Source: Paralvinella palmiformis (lineage: Eukaryota > Annelida > Polychaeta > Terebellida > Alvinellidae). Taken from it: 64,000 nt of DNA. The notes below the pieces were generated by a model. That model ran no database searches, was not told where the DNA came from, and saw only the letters and a list, made by a program, of their open reading frames with translations. A program made the translations under genes and the position numbers. The stretch is from NCBI GenBank assembly GCA_025642065.1, contig JAODUP010000069.1, forward strand, positions 496,501 to 560,500, written 5' to 3'. Position 1 is the stretch's first letter, and each line of letters begins with the position of its first letter. Positions 1-12,484 of this stretch are shown in pieces.

Positions 1-18
1 TGTCATTTTATTTTGCAG

Positions 19-135
19 ATCGATCTTGTTATGAGTGTAGAGACTCTGTACAAATTTGTGTCACCAGAACATTTACCACTTGAGTTAGGCGGTTATCTAC
101 AAAATAACAATGTCAGCTGGGTTCATTTTAGATTT
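19..135 (+). CDS. PLEKHG4: RhoGEF exon a: end of CRAL-TRIO domain
   Basis: Acceptor TTTTGCAG precedes position 19 and donor GTAAGT follows 135, giving 39 whole codons. The residues ETLYKFVSPEHLPLELGG and the following W-V-H-F match the conserved C-terminal end of Sec14/CRAL-TRIO modules in Dbl-type exchange factors. A TG microsatellite begins just after the donor. Confidence 0.88.
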
Positions 136-3100
136 GTAAGTGTGTGGTGTGTGTGTAAGTGTGTGGTGTGTGTGTGTGTGTGTGCCTTCATGTACCTTAG
201 AATAATACAGTTAAGTGTAAAAAGCTGATCTTTTTATATCTCTCTTGGTTTATTTATTTTTATTTGTTTACAATACAATTTCTGGAATGACTTACTGATA
301 AATGTTTTTGTTCAGTATTGTATCAAACAAACCGTTTGAATTAATTTTCTGGACTTGAGATCACAAGTGCTGTTAATCACAAAGCAGTTGAATTTGAGCT
401 GGGGAGGTGGTGAGGGTTGTGTGTGGGATTAACATTACTACTGCAGCAGATATATTTACAGTAAACTGGGGAAAAAGAAAAGGAATGCTTTAAAAAACGT
501 AGGCAACAAGGCATCTTTTTCTTACTTGTACAAAGCTGTAAAAAGGTTCCTTTGTGCTTTGCTTCTTGCCTATATTATCTATATATCACCTTAGGAATTT
601 AGATTAACAATTCTTGGATTCAATAAGAAATTTCATCATCATTGAAAAATAACTACCCGGTAGGTATTGTCTACTGAATTTGAAACTTTAAAGCACAGAA
701 CTATGAGTTCTTATTTGATTGGAGAGAGAGGGAGAGAGAGAGAGAAAGAGTCATTGTAAATGAAATAAGTTTGACAACTGTGAATGTGTACATAAAATGA
801 CAAGAGATGGTTGTCTGTGTCCAGAGGAGAGATAGTTGTCTCTGTGCCTCCATAGGGGATGTATAGTTTGATGATAGGCGAGGTGAAGTGCACTGAAACA
901 GCTTGACAATCACAGTCTGCTCAATGTACTTCATATCCGCATGTAGAACAAGCGATTGTCAGTTTAGCAGAATACACACAACAGTCAACTAACTATACAC
1001 CAAACTGAATCTGTACAACATCTGTACACCTGATAAGTGGTTGTCTGGAGAGAATATAGAAATACAAAGTTTTGATGGTGGATGTGTGATAGATAGTCAG
1101 GTAAACATGTGTCAATATCTGTGTGATAGGACTTGAGAGTTGCACAGTTCACGTTGTATATCTTGTGATGGTTGCTTTGATGTTGCAAATTATCAGGTCA
1201 CTGCGTTTGTTGACTGTAGACAATTCTGGAAACGTTTGCCCAGTTTTTCAGGATTAATTTCTGCACTTATATGGATAGCAAGCGCAATCTGTTCATGTTC
1301 ATCGGTAGGAATAAGTTTATTTAAGATGCTCAACGCACACACGTGTGTGTAGTGACCAAAATGGACAGGTGATGCATTAATGAGTTTATTCGTATTCCTA
1401 GTGTGAATATCAATGCTTACTGGAACAAACTTGTAATTCATTATGAGTCAGTGAGGCATTAAATCACATGTCCCGTGTATCCAGTTCAAAATTATTACAT
1501 TGGTTGTAAACAGTTAAATTATGTTGCCATTTTAAGTATCAGGAGTATCTACATTCTATGGGTAAAGCTGTATTATCACGTTAACAATCAAGCATTACAT
1601 AATGAGTCATAAAATTTCATGTTATTTTAATTTAATTTCCGTTTCTTCCCCCTTTTAAATCTTGCTTAGAAATTAGAAAGGTTTTTGAAGCAATGTCGAA
1701 ATGTTGGTGAGCAGCTGGTCCATTTGATGCAGGAGATGTCCACCTTAGAATGTCTGCCAGCAACAGCGCCTGATGCCAGCCACCAGGTGGAGCTGCACAA
1801 ACAGTGTGTGGCTGAGGCACTAGAGAGCGACACCGTGGTGTCGCTGAAAGAACAAGGTCACAGCGTGCTGTCTAGTCTGAACACTCATCAGCACGATCTT
1901 GCCGAAAATGAAGACTTCAGGTAAATGCGTTAAAATAGAGTATTGCTTTGTTATAATGCATATCGGATTACAACTGGAAAAAAATCCATTTTCACCTCCG
2001 TATAATACATGTGTTAAATGAATGTATTAATATTATGTACTTATGAAGAAATTCTGAAACGTCTTCCTGTATCACTTGTCTGACAATAAACACAAAGATT
2101 TACATATTATCCTCAAATTGTTTTAAAGATGGAAAGATTTCTTTATTGAGAGATGCCTCGTTGGTATTTCATTTTTTCTTTATGCCATTACGTTTAGTAA
2201 TTTTCGTTAGATCAATGTTCCAATGTACGTAAATTTCTGTATTTTTCTAGGATTGTAATACCAGTCAAAGTGAAGATATGGTGAATGTGTGTGTGTGTGT
2301 GTGGTGCAGGCACATATTTTGATAGTATCATTAGTAGTAATAATACCTGAAATATGGAGATGCATGTACTCATGCTGTATACAGTGAGTACCTTTATGCT
2401 AATTGATCTCCCCTTTTTGCTGATGATATTATTGTATGATGGACGCCTTCTCTCTTTCATCAGGTCATCATTACACGCTGCAGAACATCTTTACAGTCAA
2501 GTACAAGATACAGCAGTGAAGTTGAGTAATCTGGCGAAGGATCATTTACACAGGCTGGAGACATGTAACCAGCGCCATCTATTGGAGATCCAGATGTCTA
2601 AGGTATGTGCCCTGTATTGATAAACAGACAATTTGAATGAGTGAGTTGGTTATATCTAGTCTTATAAACTGGCCTAAAGGTACCCAGATCCTGAAAAAGA
2701 TCAAGAATATACAGAACTATATCAAACTTATATTGTATAGATCCTGATGCTGTTACATTCAATTTCTTTGTTTATTTCTGTAAATAGACAATAAATTGGT
2801 TCGTCATAATTCACAAACAAACCTCACTGTAGTGTTTTAAGGGAATATGTCTAAAATGAATTAACATTTACATGGAAGATGACGATCTACAGCCTCACAG
2901 TGAATATTCAGTGTGTGTGTGTTTTAGCTGTGTATAATAAGGCACAGGCACAGAGAATCTCGAACCGTGAATTCAAACTCTGGACGTTTCTTCAGGGGAC
3001 TGAATCCAGAGTGGCGACTTTTCTTGCTGAGACATGTGTAATGTCTCACCAGTCACTGAATAGTTTAACATTATAATATAATGGTTAAGAAAGTGTCTTC

Positions 3101-3504
3101 TGGTTGACTGACTGCTGGTATATTGTTTTAGTTGATAAAGAAATATCTTGGTGAGGAAAACACTTGGTTATGTAAATGTTATTGGTAAGTGGCCTTTGTG
3201 TATAACTGGGTGCAGTGATCTGTGTCTCTTTACCTTTCTTTAACATCCTGTAAATCTTACTTCACTCTGGGGTAAGCCTAGAGATAGAGATATAGCGACA
3301 AATGTGTTTTATGATCCTTGAGAATGACGCGAAGGTGTGACGAGGTGTGTCTGATTTTTTGTTGTCAACTGGATTTTGTAGTTTACATAGTGACCCCTCA
3401 CACATACACACACTGGCGCATACACACACACAAACACACACACACGGAGTAGATAAAAACTTAGAGGGGGGGTGTATGTGTGGGCTGTGTTTGATATATA
3501 TATC

Positions 3505-3566
<62 letters not shown>

Positions 3567-3969
3567 TTTGTGTACAGTATCCATTGTCACACTATATTTT
3601 GGTTAAGTTGATTATCATAATAATTATCTTAGTTTGACACACATAGGTCAATAGGTCAGGTCATCATCGTTTACAGTTGTACAGTAGTTATATTCAGTAG
3701 CAGTTCTGTCAGATGAGGTTCACTTCAACTTTTACTTCTTCTAGCTGACAACTCATTTCATCGAACGAAACCCGAGCTGTTTCATTTATATTAGTTTAAA
3801 TAAGCTTTGTTGTCCCATCAAATCAATTTGAAGCGTTCGTTTTAATGTCATACCATCATTACGGTCTTCCTGTCAGTCAGCCACACTAGTGATTGTAACA
3901 ATAGTGTATTAATGACTCCTATCAGTTCAGTTTGTATAGATGATGACTCCTGTGATAATTACACAGGTG

Positions 3970-4009
<40 letters not shown>

Positions 4010-4386
4010 GTGTCCTTATGGCTGTTGGTCAGAGATGGCAAGATTTATAGTTCTGTATAGATGAGAAGCAATTTTATTTCTGTAATTAGTATCTGTCCAC
4101 TTTGATGGCCAGTGGCTATTTTTGTTCTGTTTTGTGTGTTTTTTGTGTGTGCCAGGCATATGGAGTAGAAGGTTGGTCTTCACAGATGTCACATTTAATG
4201 ATATACATCAAAGGGTGATTATCAGAAATATTCATTACTTACCTGGAGGGAAAAGCTGGAAACAGTACTTTGTATAGTTTGGTAAAGTTTATGGGTAATA
4301 AGACAACATTTGTGACCATCCTATAAGTGAATTATGTTGTAGTCACCAGGTGGAGACATTGGCATAATAAACAGATATATATATAT

Positions 4387-4423
<37 letters not shown>

Positions 4424-4468
4424 GGCAAATATTGATAAAAATTGTTCATATTCATTCATTAGTTAACG

Positions 4469-4510
<42 letters not shown>

Positions 4511-4535
4511 AAAAATATTCATATTTATTAGTTGA

Positions 4536-4574
<39 letters not shown>

Positions 4575-7011
4575 TATATGAACGTCAACTTATGAATTAA
4601 TATAAATACTTTTTCTAAGAAAGCTTTAAATGTGTAACTAAACACTTGAGATCATTGTTATTTTGATCAGATAAAGAGATGGATGTATGTCTTTACTGAC
4701 TTAATTTTTAATCTGTGCACAACCGTATCAAACCGAAAGTTGCTTCTGCAGACATACTATACTATATTTTGTAAAGAAGAATTTCTAGTGATTTCGTTAT
4801 ATACAATGATACAGTGGTCATGTTAAGTAAATACTTATTTCAATATCCATTAGTCAAGATATGGTGTGCCGTAGTCAGTGTCCAGCTAACACACCTCGAA
4901 ACCGACTAATGCACAGAGGTGTGAAACTCCTAATTGTGTGTTGAAGTCGCTCAGCAGGACGGAAACATTTGTTTTCATTAAACACATCACGGAGTCTGCT
5001 GTTCCACTTGTAACGTCCTGACTTAAGAGGCCTGCTTCCTGGCTGGCTCCAAGCCGCATTTAAACCATTTAGAGTCAATACAGCAGATGACCTAGCCCAG
5101 TGGTGGTGTTACAGCCTCTCATTTAACCAGTCTTTGACACCAGTTTGCAAAGTTTAGCATCAAAGAGAAATAATTGCTAAGGAAATTGCCGACTGTGTCT
5201 CCAGTGGATTGGACCGTTCGTCCTGTTGTCTTGTGGGCTGTCCATTGTTTCCCTCTTCCGTAATTGATAGGTTCGCTGTCTGCGTGCAGACAATGATACT
5301 GGAAGTTGTGGTCTCCGTGGCTCTTGGCCATCATTATTTGGGTGATTTATCAGTTAGTACGAGGCGCTAGGGGATCGGGTTGGCGACGGAGTGGCTAGCC
5401 TCGGACGCCGCTCGGCAGCTTGTGCGTGCTGTAACCCCCGACACCCCGACGGTGCCCCCCACGGGGAGACAAGACAGTGTGTCGCCAGTCCGGCGGCCGG
5501 GAGTGGCACCGGGACTGGCGCGAGACGGTCTCTTCCCGTTCTCTCGCTAATGAGAACAATGATGTATTGTTGATTTGTCCTGTAACGTCTTCTGACAGTC
5601 GGTGGCGACGGAGTGTCGCTCAGCTCGCCTGACGTCTGGCTCTGGTCCCGTATATAAACAGTGGATTAACGGGAACATGGGCACACGGCTAGGGATGTTG
5701 GTTGGCAGTGGAGACTTCATCGCACTGATTGAGATGCTTGAATTGGGAGCAGCGTGAGAGTATGATTCTAAAATAGTTCAAAACTCTCCTGGTATCTGGA
5801 ATTCATATCTGACGTCACTCGGAGTCACTCACTGGTCGTCCTTCCATTAGTATTTCATTTACAAATGACGATTGACCGGTGCGTCTACGTAATGCCTGCC
5901 AAGTTGGAAGACACGGCTGGCTGCCACGATTCGTGTGGCACTCAGCTGGTCAGTTTTCAACTGGCGGTTCTCTCGCAACTGGTAAAGCAGAGGTTCCCTA
6001 ACAACTGCACCACCTTGACTACGTATAGATTGCTGGATAAAGTGATGCGAAGCATATATCTGAAAAAACAAGAAGCAGACAGTTCTGCTGCTCTTATGGA
6101 GGACTTACGTAAATGGTACTTAGAAAAACAGCTGAAACAGGTGAGAATAAGTCGACTCCTATGTACACGCCATTGTGGAGGTTGTCATGGAAAACATTAA
6201 TCTGTAACAAAATGATGACGTCATATCATTTGGAAATGTACAATAGTCTCAATCACAGCAATATTTCCTTATAATTGTTGATAAATGCTTTTAGATGATC
6301 TCCAGTTCTGTTTTTTTATAATTTATCTTTTGAGTTTCTTCTCATGAACAGTTTCTGGAAAAGAACCAAAATACTTTGGTCTTCACCAGTTCTCTTTTCT
6401 GGTGGTGATTATGTGCGAATAACTGTATACGGTTTCAGGTTTACTTACATTGATTTGGAGACGTTGATACCTATATTGTAATGTCACATTTAAAAATAAA
6501 AGACTAACATCATTGGTTTATCAAGAGATGTTTTAGATTTCTTTCATTTTGACTTGTTTACAATTGTAATTAATGTTCAAACTTATTGCTCTTCTCCTTT
6601 ATAATTTGATACCGAGATACTTCAAGTTTATGTCATTTTAAGGACAGTTGTCCGTTGACGGTTGTCAGTCTGATATGGTCACTAATTGTTTGTTGTGAAT
6701 TCGTTTTTCTGCCGTTTATAGAAACGTTGAAGAGATGTCAACAAGTGAAGAAGTGCGGTTCGCTTATTTGTCTGTCATAATATGTAGTTTGTATTTGTTA
6801 TTTTTAGACATACAGACAGACACAGAAACATGATTGTTGGTTTTCTGTATTGACACACCAACAGACAGATAAACAAATGGGCAAAGGAACAGACAGACAG
6901 ACAGACGCATGCATACATGTATCCAGTGTCTATAACTATGTGTACAGCTCCATCTTTTGTTACTGATGATATTCCTGCTAACACACACGCACACACAGGC
7001 ACGCATACACG

Positions 7012-7051
<40 letters not shown>

Positions 7052-9332
7052 TAGGTGGGTTAATACATTCATGTCATTATAAATGATACCTTTTAATGTA
7101 GTCAGGTCTATAGTTTAAGTGTATTTTGGGCGGACAGGTGGTTGTATTCAGTGTCATGTCCTCAATGGGATGAGTGACAGAGACCATTTGACCTCTGCGT
7201 TTCATTGGTCCCTTATCAACCAGTAGTTACCATGGTAACACAGTGCTGACATCCTTGACCATCAGACCATGAATGAACTATTTATTATGTGAACCTGTTT
7301 AACATAAGTGTGCATTTAATTATCAGCTACAGTACAGATGTACCAGTACAGATGTACCTGTACTACCATTCCCTTTTGGAGCGGATGTACATGTGAATGA
7401 TTTCTTTTTTAGTCACAATCACCTTCCTGGGGGGGGGGGTTATATTATTTAATCATCATCATCATCATCATAACATAGTTAATAGCAGGTTATATTTGTT
7501 AGCAATACACAATACAAACCATTAAGCATATATCTGCCGTCTGTTTACAAAATATCCATTTGCAGACTATGCACTTAGCATTGCTGTATCACAATGATAC
7601 CATTTCGACTTTTAAACAGTCAGTAAAGGGTTTCCTAAAAAGAATTAGCTAGTAATTATATTTATGTTTACTACCCGCAAGTTGTACTTTTCCATGTACA
7701 ACACCTGTAAACAATTTATTGATTATTGGACTTTATAAATCCCCAAAATTGTTGATTGCTTATCATAACACAGTGGCATCTGAAATACACAGTGAAAACG
7801 ATTATTTGTTATTTGTGTGCTATCTGAAAATACCCAGTATTTCATAATTAATATAAAATATTGTTTGTCCTTCAGTGTTACAAAATGATGAGATGATAGT
7901 CAATTAGGCGATAGGTATATAACAAATATTTGTTATAAATGTGTCAGATCCGTGGTGTCAATATCTACATGTTTTCTATTTATGAGTCTGTATTTAGAAG
8001 TAAGTGTAGTAATACATGTAGCAGTAGTAGCAATAGTTGTAATAATTGTAATAATTAATATTTTTCGTACTTCCAGTTATTATTATGGTTAGAGACAGAA
8101 GGTGAAGAGATTTTGGAGAAGCATAAAGTGATGCCAGAAAACATAAAAGGTATCAGAAGCCAACAGAAGGACTTCGAGAAGCTCTACTTCTCAGCAATGG
8201 TGGGTAATACTCGCTGAATCATCAACATTATCACATATATAAATATGTTTATTTATAAGACGACGATGTATTTCTTTATGGTCACTCTAAGGGAACTTTC
8301 CTCAAACTCTTTTATTAGTAGAGTAGTTAACCATTGTTTACGAGGGTGGGGGTGGGGGGTGCATTGTATAAGCAATGCTTCAAGCATCCTCCTCTTCAAT
8401 ATTCTATATCTGTTTACTGTTTTCATTAAAACGATGTGTTATGAATGTTGAAATAAATCATTTGAATTGAAATTGAATTATCATGGAAAATGTTGACCAG
8501 ATAAAGATGCTGATTTTTGTTCTGTTTCGATACATCACATAAAGGAAGGAATCAAATAGATTTTTATCAAAATAAATTCGATCTTTATCGATTCGTTCAT
8601 TCAGAATTGGAATTAGTATCGAAGCTAGGGCCTGTGTGCTAAAAGAACTATTCAGAAAATATTTATTTTTATTGAATTCAAATCAAATTTTAGTGATATT
8701 CTAATCTTGAGACAGCGGGTACTTTATTTGTGTTGTTGGAATAGGCAGGGAACTAGGATGTTAATTGATACAGAGCATGAAATGTTGTTGTACAAAGTAA
8801 ATGCCTTCCTGGTGGTATATATAATAATGTGGTAAATCCTGTGAAATAAGCCAACAGTGATTGGTGTAGATGTCTTCCATTGTTGTGTCTGGCACGTTTA
8901 TTTGTTCACTGATCTATCTAATCAAATATTCATAGATGTGGGCATTTCTTATAAATATGATCACTCAGTTGGAGTCCAACTGGCTCTAGTACTATTTCTC
9001 ATAGTCAAGTATATAACATAGGACTAGGTTAGATTGACATATATGATGTTATAAGGTTGAGTCTAACTCTGTATTCCGTTTGTCCTTCATTAGTAAGGAT
9101 GTGTATGTCATTGTATGGATGGGATGGAGGTAATGGGGGGATGGAGGGGGGATGAAGGGGAAAAGTTAATCTACGTTATCAACCAGCAAGACTAACTGTG
9201 TTAGTATCCATTAATAGTTGTGACTTCTCTTGATTATATTTATTCAAGATGTCACAGTTAATTGATACTAAACTATAATAGGATAGTGTGGATAAACATA
9301 ATATCAAAAGCATCGTTCTTGTATTGGAAGTC

Positions 9333-9389
<57 letters not shown>

Positions 9390-9419
9390 TGTTATACTTA
9401 CCATAATACTAGCTTCTAT

Positions 9420-9453
<34 letters not shown>

Positions 9454-9610
9454 CAAATATCAAAAGCATCGTTCTTATATTGAAAAAGTCCTGATAATAT
9501 CTATTTAAATATATGTGTGTGTGTGTGCGTGTGTGTGTGTGTGCTAGGTGTGCCACTGAGCTCAATTCTTTTCGAGGATACTGGGGCTATTGAAGTTTTG
9601 TAATTATTAT

Positions 9611-9654
<44 letters not shown>

Positions 9655-12434
9655 TTTGGTTATTAATTTGTGATTAGAGAGTAGTGTGTATTTTTTATTT
9701 ATTTAATTTTGGCAGAGATAGATTAATAAAACACAATCTTATCATTTCCGTTTATCTGTCCTCTTTTGTGAAGTAGCGTAGATGAACCTTTTCACCTAAA
9801 CCTTTGTTTAAATCCATAAATACATAATAGATTATCCTCTCTTCTAGTTAATGATAATATTTGTTATAACTATTTTAAGTTGTTATATATATGGCTTACA
9901 GTGACAGTAATCGGTGAATCATGGCATTTTCTAAAAAAAGTATGAGCCGGAAATGACCTAATTTTGTTAGCCAGTAGTGCTAATTGACATAAAAGGATTC
10001 GCCAATGATCAGATGTATATGGTGTACAGATGACAGCAGTTGTGTACCATTTTGCTGATGTCATCCGGTGGCGTACTGATTTTCAGGATATGGGGGTTGT
10101 GTTTTTGGTTGCGATGTTGCGTCATATACAGTATATTGTTTTGGGTGGTGTTCACAAGACGTTTCTGTATTTTCATCTTCACAAAAACACTAGATTATAA
10201 AGGAAGTCATTTGATTATGTTTTGAAAGTCAGTGAAGGCTTTTGGTTAGGTTTGGGTTGTTCATTCCTTCATCTCAGCACCTTCATAATGTTTGGAATCT
10301 TTTCTGGATTAGAGAAGAACCGGATTTTGGAGCCAGATCGATCTATCAACCACATCCGTGAAATGCTGATTCACGTTGGATGGTTGTAGCTTTTGTATCA
10401 CTTGAACAATAGTAGAATTTTGCGATAACTATTGGACAAAGTACATTTAGAATGACATGTTTTGGTTGTCTCTGTAACACCTGCATGTCTACCTGGCTAT
10501 CACATATTTCCAAAATGGTGTCGGCATTATGGCAGGTAAGAAGGTAGTTTTTATATGGAATGATTGGTGTTTAAATAACCATTAATATTTGTATTTAGTT
10601 GTTGTTCTGCAGATTTAACGAAGGATCAGATCTGTTAAAATCGAGTCTATATAATTGAAGAAAAAGCTTTCACTAATCGTTTTAATTGTTTATTGTGATA
10701 AACGACCTTCTGCTTTCACCTTCTTTTGATCAGAAGTTGATTTCTAATAAACATTTATATTATTTTTCTTTCACTCTCTGTTATTAAACTTTCTTTGTAA
10801 TTATAAAAGTCATGTATCTTCATCTCAGCCCAATTGATAAGGTTATTTTGCGGAGACGAGTAAAAACAAATGTCACCATTCTACCAGTGACTCCAATTTC
10901 TTTTCTAGACTAGCTGCAGTTCTCAACTCATTATAAATCAACACCCGTAATGTAACCATAGCCGTGCTGGCACTGGTTAATGATGACAAACCAAACGCAG
11001 TTTTGTCGGATTCAATTTTCAATATATAGGTGATTTGATTGCTCTTGGGAGCGCCTCCGTGGTCTAGCGGCAGCGTGCCGGACCACAGTACACTGCCACC
11101 CATGTTCGAATCTCGGCGTTGGCGTATCTGAAGGTTGTTTCATCCTTGACTTCGCTTCATTACCTTAGGGCGTCGCTCGGCCCATTTAGCATACCATGTG
11201 CACAAAAGTGGCCGTAAAACATCAATCATCGTTGTTCTTGTTTTTTTAATCTTAATTTAAATGTTTACAGATGGTTGCCTTTCAGTTTTGTTTTCTGTAA
11301 TCCGATACTGTACGGTTATTTCAAAATTTGGTTGACTATTACGTGTTGAAATTTGCTTTAGTAGTTTTCTTCTAATTATCACTCACCTTTGATCATGATC
11401 ATTCATTAGGAAATGACACAACTCGTTTCTGACAGATTTTTAAAGATTCTGCGCATTGTTGTGTGGTTCAGGTGTATTTTCAACATTATCTGAATTATTA
11501 TGTTTTCTCACTGATGATTTAAAGCCTGATTATATTTTGATAGCACATCAAATATCCAATGGGTTGATATTACTATTGAAAAGGAGTTTTTTGTTTTGTT
11601 TAAAGTACTTTCTGAACATATTAGCACTTTATTTTTCATATCAAAGATTGGACGCCTCCATGTTCTAACTGATGGCGCAGTTGGGCACAGATCTCAACCA
11701 CCTGAGTTCAAATCTTGTCGTGGGCATGTCTGAAGGGTGTTTCATCTTTCGCTTTACATCATGATGAATACCTTTAGAAGTCACTCGACCGACCCGTTTA
11801 GTCTACGGTTTGCCAAATAAATAGCCGTCAAACATCAAATCAAAGACAACAGTTTCTTGACCGTAGCATCAGTATAGAGATCAGAAAGCGTGCTCTGATT
11901 ACCTTATAGATTGCTGATAACATTGTATAGCAGATGAAGTAAACTTTATCAGTTAGTCGCTGATATTGAGGCCAAATGACAATGTAGGCTGCTGTCAACA
12001 TTTAGATCTGGCTAAAGACATGTGATATATTACTGGTAAATGAATAATAGAACATAACATTAATTAGAAAAATTACCGTAAATGTCCAATTAAATATGGT
12101 AAAAGGTTGTGATACGCGTTGTTTTGGTTGGTTGCTTTATTTCTATAAAAAAAAAACATTCGAAACTGACAAAAGCAAAACGTAAAGTGGGGTTTGGAAT
12201 AGACACACGCGCGCACACGCACGGACACACACACCAACAACACCAACAACGCGCTTATGCAGAAACCACTTAAGTATTGAGTTGTCGTAGATATTTTTAA
12301 AAGAATTAAATTTTCAAAAAGGTTTATTTCATTTTTTCTAGCAAAATTGCGATTCGTCGTTCCACCTACACGAAGTAGACGGCCAAATTTCAAGTGCAAT
12401 GCGCAACACAATATTCTTATAACTTTACAGGTCT

Positions 12435-12484
<50 letters not shown>

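Larger units (their letters stand above)
2603..8076 (+). other. Large RhoGEF intron with candidate internal promoter
   Basis: It holds several composite microsatellites (3506-3567, 3973-4007, 4373-4574, 7015-7049). A CpG-rich patch lies at about 5340-5860 and a candidate alternative first exon at 5865-6140. The remainder, 6200-8076, shows no gene or recognisable mobile element. Confidence 0.7.

Noticed and set aside
2945..3064. Possible RhoGEF exon (residues KLWTFLQGTESRVATFLAET) between exons c and d
   Set aside because: No acceptor with a pyrimidine tract gives the required phase 0, and exon c joins exon 8077 directly with a natural spectrin sequence. A GTAATG donor exists but the support is weak.
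6764..7072. Cys/Val-repeat open frames on the - strand
   Set aside because: They are translations of an AC/TG microsatellite.
11051..11125. Functional tRNA gene
   Set aside because: A and B boxes are present, but the cloverleaf is imperfect and a SINE body follows; the same structure recurs as dispersed copies.
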